This document shows, piece after piece, positions 1 to 6,676 of a stretch of 33,275 nucleotides of DNA; position 1 is the stretch's first letter; each line of letters starts with the position of its first letter. The translations under genes were made by a program, and so were the position numbers. Under the pieces are notes generated by a model. It did not search any database. It worked only from the letters and a program-made list of their open reading frames with translations, and had not been told where the DNA came from. Location: the NCBI GenBank assembly GCA_045637205.1, contig JAZTYY010000047.1:1-33275 (forward strand), read 5' to 3'. The stretch comes from RGIG4608 sp045637205 (lineage in GTDB: Bacteria; Bacillota; Clostridia; Oscillospirales; CAG-272).

Positions 1-1356
1 AAACAAAATGAAATTTCCAATTTCAATTCTACACCCAAAGAATTAAAAAATACTATTCCCTCTGCAATTAAAGACTATCATTATCCGAATAATCAAACAT
101 ATTTATTTGTTGATGTTGAAACTGCAACAAAATCAAATGATAGTGTTTGCGCTATAGGTTCAATAATTATCAAGAATGGTATATCTACCAATTTTTACTC
201 ACTTATTAACCCACAAACTCATATTACTAACACTCGCATACATGGTATAAGCGATAGTGATGTTGTTAATGCTCCAACATTAGATCAATATTGGTCTAAT
301 ATAGCCAACTTGATTGGTAATGATTACATAATTATCGGTCATAACATTGCATTTGATATTGCCGTATTAATTAAACATTTGGAAAAATTAAATATAGAAT
401 TCAATCCAATAAGAAAAATTGATACTATGGCAGTAGCAAAAGATATTCTATATAATTTTGAAACACAAACTGGCGATTTAAAACTTGATACGATCTGTGA
501 AAAGTTGAATATACCTCTTAATCATCATAACGCTGAAAGTGATATTTTTGCAACCAAACAAGTACTCGAAACTTTGCTCATTGTTGGTAATAGAAATATA
601 TCCGATTTTACTAATATACATCATAGTAGCGCTAGAGATATTACTATTGGAAATATTAAAAAAGTAAGTACTTCACGATATTGGGATGATATATATGCAG
701 GCAGAACACCTCTTTATTTTACAAACTGGAATAACGTGTCTTATGATTCGAATCCTGAATATGATGATGTAGAAATAGAAGTATTACAATTTGCTTCTAT
801 GATGGATAGAGAAAAATGTGATATACCTAGAATTGTAAATCAAGTAAATCTCATAAAATCTTGCATTCATAGTATTGGTGGGAAAATTTACGGAAAAGGG
901 GCTAAAACAGCTAAATGTTATATAGAATTCTATTATATGGATTTAGCTGAATACATTAAATTAAAAAATTTAGGATATAAAATATATCATGCAATTGACG
1001 TGGAAAACTTTATTTTAAATAATAATGAAGTGATAGAACAATTCGCATTAAAACAAAAGAAAGCTATTATCCTTGCTGAACAAGAAAAAGAGCGAATTAT
1101 CAAAGAACGTAATGAGAAAAAAGCTCAACGTGAAGCTAAAAAACTTGAACCTAAAGAATCTCCAAAAAGAGTTACACGAAAAGTTGCTCAACTTAATGAT
1201 CAAGGAGAAACCATAAATGTTTTTGATTCTATTGCAAATGCAGTTAAAATAACTGGAACAAACTCCAAAAGCATTCGAGATTGTTGTAATGGTGTTCAAA
1301 AGCATGCTGGGGGCTTTGTTTGGAAATACATTGATAATGACGAGACAACTGAATAA
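1..1356 (+). CDS. DEDDh (DnaQ-like) exonuclease with basic linker and NUMOD1-like C-terminus, 5' partial
   Basis: The reading frame is open from base 1, so the start lies outside the window; the first in-frame ATG at 310 would cut off the catalytic motif. Numbering from base 1, the frame holds all five DEDDh residues: D38 and E40 (VDVET), D119 (HNIAFD), and H176/D181 (HHNAESD). This predicts a 3'-5' exonuclease of the DnaQ/RNase T superfamily. Residues about 215-350 are an unrecognised domain. Residues about 350-394 are a Lys/Glu-rich, probably helical linker. Residues 395-444 resemble NUMOD1, the DNA-binding module of homing endonucleases, with the pattern Q-x-D-x-G-x4-F-x-S-I-x-x-A ending in GGFVWKY. 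Base and codon use are visibly more A/T-rich than in the other genes, which suggests an accessory gene. The exonuclease call is firm. The NUMOD1 call rests on pattern recognition only, and substrate and role are unknown. Confidence 0.82.
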   Translation, partial: KQNEISNFNSTPKELKNTIPSAIKDYHYPNNQTYLFVDVETATKSNDSVCAIGSIIIKNGISTNFYSLINPQTHITNTRIHGISDSDVVNAPTLDQYWSNIANLIGNDYIIIGHNIAFDIAVLIKHLEKLNIEFNPIRKIDTMAVAKDILYNFETQTGDLKLDTICEKLNIPLNHHNAESDIFATKQVLETLLIVGNRNISDFTNIHHSSARDITIGNIKKVSTSRYWDDIYAGRTPLYFTNWNNVSYDSNPEYDDVEIEVLQFASMMDREKCDIPRIVNQVNLIKSCIHSIGGKIYGKGAKTAKCYIEFYYMDLAEYIKLKNLGYKIYHAIDVENFILNNNEVIEQFALKQKKAIILAEQEKERIIKERNEKKAQREAKKLEPKESPKRVTRKVAQLNDQGETINVFDSIANAVKITGTNSKSIRDCCNGVQKHAGGFVWKYIDNDETTE

Positions 1357-1373
1357 GCATTTATATAATTGCT

Positions 1374-1406
1374 AATGGAAGGTAGAGCCCCTCTCTACCT
1401 TCCATT
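1374..1406 (+). terminator. Hairpin after the exonuclease gene
   Basis: A perfect 14-bp stem (1374-1387 with 1393-1406) encloses a 5-nt CCCCT loop, 17 nt past the stop codon. The following U-tract is short, so it may be a weak or processing-type terminator. Confidence 0.65.
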
Positions 1407-1578
1407 TTCACAAATTGAGGATTATACATATTTTTCATTCAGCTATTCTGATTAAAAAATAGCAAAAAAATGCTTATGGATTTCCTTCCCATCTCGCCAA
1501 TTCCACCCATTTTACCGACTCTACTCATATCTCCTTTTTCGAGAGAATGAATGGTTACGCGTCGAGTCCACCAAACAA
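1407..1578. other. AT-rich intergenic stretch, no supported gene
   Basis: This lies between the A/T-rich exonuclease gene and the core-like UPF0371 gene. I see no RNA gene and no convincing ORF. It may hold the boundary between an accessory segment and core chromosome, but no direct repeat or integrase is visible to prove this. Confidence 0.4.
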
Positions 1579-1605
1579 AAAGCACCTGCAATTTGCAGGT
1601 GCTTT
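1579..1605 (-). terminator. Rho-independent terminator for the smpB/UPF0371 run
   Basis: An 11-bp perfect stem (1579-1589 with 1595-1605) has a 5-nt loop and is followed on the minus strand by CTTTTTGTTT. It lies 5 nt beyond the UPF0371 stop codon, correctly placed to end that transcript. Confidence 0.9.
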
Positions 1606-1610
1606 CTATT

Positions 1611-3104
1611 TTATCCAATAAATATTTCCTTAATTTGATATTTGGGTTCGCAGGTAACGTTAATTCCGAGCTTTTTGAGGACTTCAACGTCGGCACTTGG
1701 AAGCATTACTGTGGAATGAATGTCACATCCTGCAAGCTTTGGAAGATGCTTAAGCACGTGCGCTGCAGTTGCGGACGTATGTGCACTAATGGACAATGCA
1801 ATCAAAATCTCATTTACATTGAGCTTTTTATAAGTTCTTGAAAGATACTTGCATTTGAGCTTTTGAACGGGCTCAATTACCTCGGGCGCAAGCAAGTGTA
1901 TCTCGTCAGGAATGCCCGTAATCTCCTTTAAAGCATTAAGAATAAGCGCTGAAACACTTTCAAGCAATTCGGTTGATTTTCCTGTGATAATTCTACCGTC
2001 CCAAAGCTCAATCGCCGCAGAGGGAACGCCTGTTTCTGCACTCTTGGCTTTAGCAGCTGCAACCACCTTGCGATAGTCCTTTGTAATTCCTGCATGCTGC
2101 ATCAAAAGTTCAATCTTTTGAACGGCATTCTGATTTCTTTCGGTATCGTCATCACGACAAGCGCAACGAGCATCGTAATAACGGCGAACGATTTCGCGTT
2201 TTGATGCGTCAATTACTGCCTCATCGTCGATGATGCAATTACCAACCATATTTACGCCCATATCTGTGGGAGAGAAATAGGGGGATTGTCCGTCATATAT
2301 ACCCTTAAAAATCGCGTCAAGCACGGGAAAAATTTCAACGTCACGGTTATAATTTACCGAAAGAACACCGTATTTTTCAAGGTGGTAGGGGTCAATCATA
2401 TTGACGTCGTTCAAGTCGGCAGTTGCCGCCTCATATGCAAGATTTACGGGGTGACGAAGGGGCTTGTTCCAAATCGGGAACGTCTCAAACTTCGCATATC
2501 CCGCCTTAATTCCGCGCTTATTATCGTTATAAAGCTGAGAGAGGCAAACTGCCATCTTTCCACTACCGGGTCCTGGGCCTGTTACGATAACAAGCTCTTT
2601 TTCGGTTTCAATATATTCGTTTTTGCCAAATCCATCGTCACTAACTATCTTTTCAACGTTTGAAGGATATCCTGCGATTGTATAATGATGATAAATCTTT
2701 ATGCCCTGTTCTTTAAGCTTTCTCTCAAATTTTGCAACAGCAGGATGCACGGACTCAAAACGAGTGAGAACTACACTACCAACGTAAAGTCCTACACCAC
2801 GAAATGCATCGATGAGTCGAAGCACGTCAAGGTCATAGGTGATACCAAGGTCACCTCTGATTTTATTCTTTTCAATGTCATCGGTGTTTACTACAATTAC
2901 GATCTCAGCCTCATTCTTAAGTTGAAGAAGCATTTGAAGCTTTGAGTCTGGTTTGAATCCGGGAAGCACTCTGGATGCGTGATAATCGTCAAAAAGCTTG
3001 CCTCCAAACTCAAGATAGAGCTTGCCGCCAAACTGATCAATTCTATCCTTGATATGCTTTGACTGTAATTCAATATATTTTTGATTATCAAAACTTATAT
3101 TCAT
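1611..3104 (-). CDS. UPF0371 / DUF1846 family protein
   Basis: The 497-residue product matches the length and look of the UPF0371/DUF1846 family, widespread in Firmicutes and of unproven function. A glycine-rich P-loop-like motif, GPGPGSGK, lies at residues 176-183 after a hydrophobic strand, suggesting nucleotide or phosphate binding. A cluster CACRDDD follows around residue 325. There is no signal peptide or membrane segment, so it should be cytosolic. The gene follows smpB by 9 nt, so the two are probably co-transcribed, and the strong hairpin at 1579-1605 ends the unit. Family assignment is from recognition of the conserved sequence; I propose no reaction. Confidence 0.85.
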   Translation of the reverse strand: MNISFDNQKYIELQSKHIKDRIDQFGGKLYLEFGGKLFDDYHASRVLPGFKPDSKLQMLLQLKNEAEIVIVVNTDDIEKNKIRGDLGITYDLDVLRLIDAFRGVGLYVGSVVLTRFESVHPAVAKFERKLKEQGIKIYHHYTIAGYPSNVEKIVSDDGFGKNEYIETEKELVIVTGPGPGSGKMAVCLSQLYNDNKRGIKAGYAKFETFPIWNKPLRHPVNLAYEAATADLNDVNMIDPYHLEKYGVLSVNYNRDVEIFPVLDAIFKGIYDGQSPYFSPTDMGVNMVGNCIIDDEAVIDASKREIVRRYYDARCACRDDDTERNQNAVQKIELLMQHAGITKDYRKVVAAAKAKSAETGVPSAAIELWDGRIITGKSTELLESVSALILNALKEITGIPDEIHLLAPEVIEPVQKLKCKYLSRTYKKLNVNEILIALSISAHTSATAAHVLKHLPKLAGCDIHSTVMLPSADVEVLKKLGINVTCEPKYQIKEIFIG

Positions 3105-3113
3105 ATTGTCCCC

Positions 3114-3581
3114 TTAATCATTACGTGATTTGAATGCGCGTTCCATATCGCGCTTTGCATCGTTTCTTGCCATATCCTCGCGCTTGTCATAAAGCTTTTT
3201 GCCTCGGCAAAGTCCAATTTCAATCTTTACTCTTGAATTTGAAAGGTAAACCTGAAGTGGCACAAGGGTATATCCTTTTTGCGATACGAGACCGAAAAGC
3301 TTTAATATCTCCCTTTTGTGAAGAAGAAGCTTCTTGGGACGCAATGGGTCTTTGTTATAGATATTTCCCTGTTCATATGGGCTTATGTGCATACCGAGAA
3401 CGAAAACCTCACCGTCCTTAATGTCGCAATAGGCTTCCTTAACGTTCACCTTGCCTGCGCGAATGCTTTTTACCTCAGTGCCAAAAAGCTCAACGCCTGC
3501 CTCATACTTTTCTTCAACAAAATAATCGTGATATGCTTTTTTGTTTTGAGAAATTATTTTAATTGAATTTTTATCTGCCAT
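3114..3581 (-). CDS. smpB: SsrA-binding protein SmpB
   Basis: The 155-residue product is standard SmpB length. SmpB binds the tRNA-like domain of tmRNA and brings it to stalled ribosomes for trans-translation. Family blocks are visible in order: an early KAYHDYFVEE segment, GVELFGTEVKSIR, the HISPYEQGN block, PLRPKKLLLH, and the basic C-terminal tail (KKLYDKRED followed by KRDMERAF) that enters the decoding centre. The gene lies 7 nt after the GNAT gene and 9 nt before the UPF0371 gene, so it sits inside an operon. The tmRNA gene is often near smpB in Firmicutes, but I could not find one in this window. Confidence 0.97.
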   Translation of the reverse strand: MADKNSIKIISQNKKAYHDYFVEEKYEAGVELFGTEVKSIRAGKVNVKEAYCDIKDGEVFVLGMHISPYEQGNIYNKDPLRPKKLLLHKREILKLFGLVSQKGYTLVPLQVYLSNSRVKIEIGLCRGKKLYDKREDMARNDAKRDMERAFKSRND

Positions 3582-3588
3582 AATTCAC

Positions 3589-4092
3589 CTATACAAGCTT
3601 TTCATATGCAACACGCTCTTGTCCATCAAGCAGGCGTATTGTTCCACAATATTCAAAGCCGTTCTTTTCAAGCATTTTTCTCATGGGGACATTACCCTCG
3701 TGAGTATCAACTCTAATGCTTAAATATCCGTTTTCGTTTGCATAATTGCAAAGGAATTTGATTATTTCTTCAGCAATTCCCTTGCCGCGATTAGCACTAT
3801 TTATTGCTATTCTATGTAATGCGAGATATTCACCGTCTGAAATCCATGCGCCACAGTAGATTTTTTTATATGTAGGCTCACCGTGAAGCATAAGCGCAAA
3901 GGTTGCACATATTTCACCATTGTCAACTACAACAAATCCACGCTCGAGCATAACATCCTCTTTAACAATATCCCTTGTGGGATAGCCGTATTGCCATTGG
4001 TCTATACCAAGGCGACCGATGCTCTCTCTTGCATCGGAAATGATTTGCATTATTCTGTCAATATCCTTTTTTTCTGCGAGTCTGATAATCAT
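3589..4092 (-). CDS. GNAT-family N-acetyltransferase
   Basis: This is a 167-residue single-domain GNAT protein expected to transfer an acetyl group from acetyl-CoA to an unknown amine. Motif A is clear: the strand LHRIAIN is followed by the pyrophosphate loop RGKGIA at residues 102-107 and a helix. The motif B-like end, MLEKNGFEYCGTI, is also present. A GGGGGGA ribosome binding site precedes the ATG. It lies 28 nt after the lipoprotein gene and 7 nt before smpB. The substrate could be a small molecule, an antibiotic or a protein N-terminus; nothing in the sequence decides this. Confidence 0.88.
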   Translation of the reverse strand: MIIRLAEKKDIDRIMQIISDARESIGRLGIDQWQYGYPTRDIVKEDVMLERGFVVVDNGEICATFALMLHGEPTYKKIYCGAWISDGEYLALHRIAINSANRGKGIAEEIIKFLCNYANENGYLSIRVDTHEGNVPMRKMLEKNGFEYCGTIRLLDGQERVAYEKLV

Positions 4093-4120
4093 ATTATTCC
4101 CCCCGATTTAGTATATAGAC

Positions 4121-4636
4121 TTAATTACATTCAGTACATTTGCTCGTTTTTCCAAGCAGATTGGCGGTTATTTCGTCCGCAAAATATATTTTTTGTGCGC
4201 CTAAAATAACTTCACAGTTGAGGTCGGTATGCCAAACATTACCTTCCTTAGTAAAGAAAACGTCGCCAGCCTTATATTCGTTATTTTCAAGTGATTCATA
4301 AATACTATCTGTAGTACCTGATAAGCATCTTTCACAAGCTTTTTCTTTACCCTCAAATTTGGCTTCATCTATCGTGCCGTGGAATATTGTTTTTGAATTT
4401 GCCAGATATGAGCACTTATAGCTATTATGCCAAAGCTTGCCTGATTCCGTCCAAAACACGTCACCATCATTTGCCAAAAGTGAATCCTCTTTGTCTTGTA
4501 TATCCTGTCTAATTGATGAAACAATACTTTCATCAGCGCGAATACCAGTATACCTTGAGTCATCAGCTTCAGTATTGCAAGACGGCAAAATCAAGCAAAG
4601 AATTATTGATAATATTATCAAATTTACTATTTTCAT
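4121..4636 (-). CDS. Lipoprotein with two His/Cys repeats
   Basis: The 171-residue product has a type II signal peptide, hydrophobic up to the lipobox LPSC with the lipidated Cys at 20. The mature part holds two copies of one unit at residues 58-104 and 124-170, offset by exactly 66. Each has GDVF.T..G..WH, then a Cys, then a C-x2-C pair: H70/C75/C101/C104 and H136/C141/C167/C170. This H-x4-C-x25-C-x2-C pattern would suit a zinc site or disulfides; which is not known. Similar single units occur in other Firmicutes surface proteins, but I cannot name the family with confidence. It is followed by the GNAT gene after 28 nt. Confidence 0.75.
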   Translation of the reverse strand: MKIVNLIILSIILCLILPSCNTEADDSRYTGIRADESIVSSIRQDIQDKEDSLLANDGDVFWTESGKLWHNSYKCSYLANSKTIFHGTIDEAKFEGKEKACERCLSGTTDSIYESLENNEYKAGDVFFTKEGNVWHTDLNCEVILGAQKIYFADEITANLLGKTSKCTECN

Positions 4637-4667
4637 AATTTTTACCTATATATGAATATATTTACCT

Positions 4668-4673
4668 ATTATA
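4668..4673 (-). promoter_or_regulatory. Possible -10 box upstream of the lipoprotein run
   Basis: The minus strand reads TATAAT here, 31 bases upstream of the lipoprotein ATG. No good -35 lies 16-18 nt upstream, so this is only a weak candidate. Confidence 0.3.
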
Positions 4674-4719
4674 ATATTAACACAATTTTACGTATATAGC
4701 AAGAGTTTTTTGCTTTTTT

Positions 4720-4755
4720 AATAAAAAAATAAGGGCACCAATTTTTTGGTGCCTT
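4720..4755 (-). terminator. Rho-independent terminator of the glycogen operon
   Basis: An 8-bp stem (4734-4741 with 4746-4753) has a TTTT loop. On the minus strand it is followed by TTATTTTTTTATT, a long U-tract. It lies a few bases past the stop codon of the GH13 gene. Confidence 0.85.
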
Positions 4756-4759
4756 TATT

Positions 4760-6673
4760 TTATAATTGCTTTAAAATTCTTGCCGTGGTTGGCTGAACGG
4801 TAATATAATTTTCAAAGCTTTCGTATGAAAGCATATCTATCCATTTACCCTCAAGACGAGTACGATAAATACTCTCTCCACCATTGGCAACAACTACAAC
4901 GCGTGAGTCTTCTTTTGTTCTTTCAAAGGAGATGGTTTCAGCTCCGTGATCAACAACACGGAACGAGCCTCTATCAAATGCCTTTTCAATATTTCTAAGC
5001 TCACCGAGCTTTTTATAGTGCTCTAAAATTTCAACGTTCTCCCTACCCCAAGGATAAGTTCTGCGACAGAAGGGATCGTGATAACCCTCAAGTCCTGCTT
5101 CATCCCCGTAAAATACGGAAGGAATACCGTAAACCGTATATTGCAAAATCGCAGCCATTTTAAGTCGCTTTATTGCAATATCCTTTTCTTGCGCGCTCAT
5201 TCGCATAACTGCGAGATGATCGTTTGAGGCATCGGGACGATAATTATCACCAAGTACTGTAAGTATTCTTTCAGTATCGTGTGTGCCAAGGATATTCATA
5301 AGTGAATCACTAACACATCTTGGATAAGATGCATAAAGCTCAACCAATACATTATAGAGCATCTCTGCACTGCCATAAGTAACAAAATCTATGATACCGT
5401 TTCGAAGAGGATAGTTCATAACACTATCAAGCTGACGGCCGTGTAAATAGTTGCGTCTATGACCATATGCGCTCTTAACTGCGGCATTTTCCCATACTTC
5501 ACCTATAACTATACCCTGTCCGTTTGAGTTTTGATGAACTCTTTCGCGAAGCTGATACAAAAATTCGTCCGGCAATTCATCAGCAACGTCAAGACGCCAT
5601 CCGCCAATTCCCATCTTTGTATATTTTTCTATAACTCCGCCTTCCCCAACAAAGTAATTGCGACACTCGGGATTATTTTGATTTAGCTTTGGCAAAATGT
5701 CAATTCCCCACCAAGAATCATAGTCACAAGGATATGATTTGAAATAATACCAATCACGGTATTTGGAATTTTCACAGTTGCAAGCGCCGTTAGTAACGTA
5801 TCTTCTATACTTATTAAAGTACATACTGTCATCACCGGTATGATTGAAAACACCGTCCAAAATGATGCTAATTCCCTTTTCCTTTGCCTTGTTGAGCAAT
5901 GAAATGAATGCTTCCTCGCCACCGAACATCTCGTCGATGGTCATATAATCTCCTGTATCGTACTTATGATTTGAATAAGCCTTAAAAATCGGGCTCAAAT
6001 AAATAACCTTAGTCCCAAGAGATTCAAGATAATCAAGCTTATCTTCGATTCCCTTAAGGTTGCCACCAAAGAACATATTATTCTTAAGCTTATCACCTGG
6101 ATTTTTAGCATATTGAGGAATTCCATTATACCAATCCTCATTGATTACGTAATCATCGCGCCAATATTGTGCAATTTCACCCTTTGCGAATCTATCAACA
6201 AAAATATGGTACATTATTCCCTTGCCAAACCACTCTTTTGCCTTGAAATAATCCTCATAAACAAGAAATGAAAACTTTGATTCAGAATGATATGAAAGAT
6301 CAAAATCAAAATTATTTATGCTATTAGTAAATAGCGTTCTTGTTCCACGAAGAAATAAAAATTCATAGAAAAAGAGCGCGGGTACAGGCCCACAAAGATC
6401 GCGCAGGTTAAGCTCAACAACGTATTCCTCACGTCCTGTTTCATAACTCGTCAAAGTAAGTGGGATATCCCAATACTCCTCACCGTCGCGGTTAATTCTC
6501 ATAACCACGCCCTGAGTTCCCATATTCGTCGGAATAACTATTCTATATCTGATATCATCATTTACGGAAAATGCCCCGCTATACGAGGCATTTTTCCATG
6601 ATGAATCAACTTTTATTTCTCTAATAATCTCAACACCATTGGTTGATGCATTATTTTGTAGTTGATTAAACAT
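4760..6673 (-). CDS. GH13 alpha-glucan hydrolase (neopullulanase/cyclomaltodextrinase-like)
   Basis: The 637-residue product has a beta-rich N-terminal domain (about 1-145) and a catalytic TIM barrel starting near MYHIFVDRF at 154. The four GH13 regions are intact: DGVFNH at 273-278, the nucleophile D362 in GWRLDVADE, the acid/base E392 in GEVWE, and D466 in LGTHDTER. No signal peptide is present, so it should act in the cytosol, cutting alpha-1,4 and perhaps alpha-1,6 links in maltodextrins or glycogen. It starts 3 nt after glgP with its ribosome binding site inside glgP, and it is the last gene of the glycogen operon. Family membership is secure. Exact specificity is not, and a debranching role is an inference from context. 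Confidence 0.9.
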   Translation of the reverse strand: MFNQLQNNASTNGVEIIREIKVDSSWKNASYSGAFSVNDDIRYRIVIPTNMGTQGVVMRINRDGEEYWDIPLTLTSYETGREEYVVELNLRDLCGPVPALFFYEFLFLRGTRTLFTNSINNFDFDLSYHSESKFSFLVYEDYFKAKEWFGKGIMYHIFVDRFAKGEIAQYWRDDYVINEDWYNGIPQYAKNPGDKLKNNMFFGGNLKGIEDKLDYLESLGTKVIYLSPIFKAYSNHKYDTGDYMTIDEMFGGEEAFISLLNKAKEKGISIILDGVFNHTGDDSMYFNKYRRYVTNGACNCENSKYRDWYYFKSYPCDYDSWWGIDILPKLNQNNPECRNYFVGEGGVIEKYTKMGIGGWRLDVADELPDEFLYQLRERVHQNSNGQGIVIGEVWENAAVKSAYGHRRNYLHGRQLDSVMNYPLRNGIIDFVTYGSAEMLYNVLVELYASYPRCVSDSLMNILGTHDTERILTVLGDNYRPDASNDHLAVMRMSAQEKDIAIKRLKMAAILQYTVYGIPSVFYGDEAGLEGYHDPFCRRTYPWGRENVEILEHYKKLGELRNIEKAFDRGSFRVVDHGAETISFERTKEDSRVVVVANGGESIYRTRLEGKWIDMLSYESFENYITVQPTTARILKQL

Positions 6674-6676
6674 TTA

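Noticed and set aside
1439..1528. 29-codon minus-strand ORF with Gly/Met-rich start
   Set aside because: The only GGAG lies 2 nt before the ATG, too close for normal initiation. The frame is downstream of a strong terminator and no promoter is visible.
1551..1575. tRNA/tmRNA 3'-end-like string ending in CCACCA
   Set aside because: The T-loop consensus is broken and no matching 5' acceptor arm or cloverleaf lies upstream, so it is not a tRNA. It could be an att-type remnant, but nothing confirms that.
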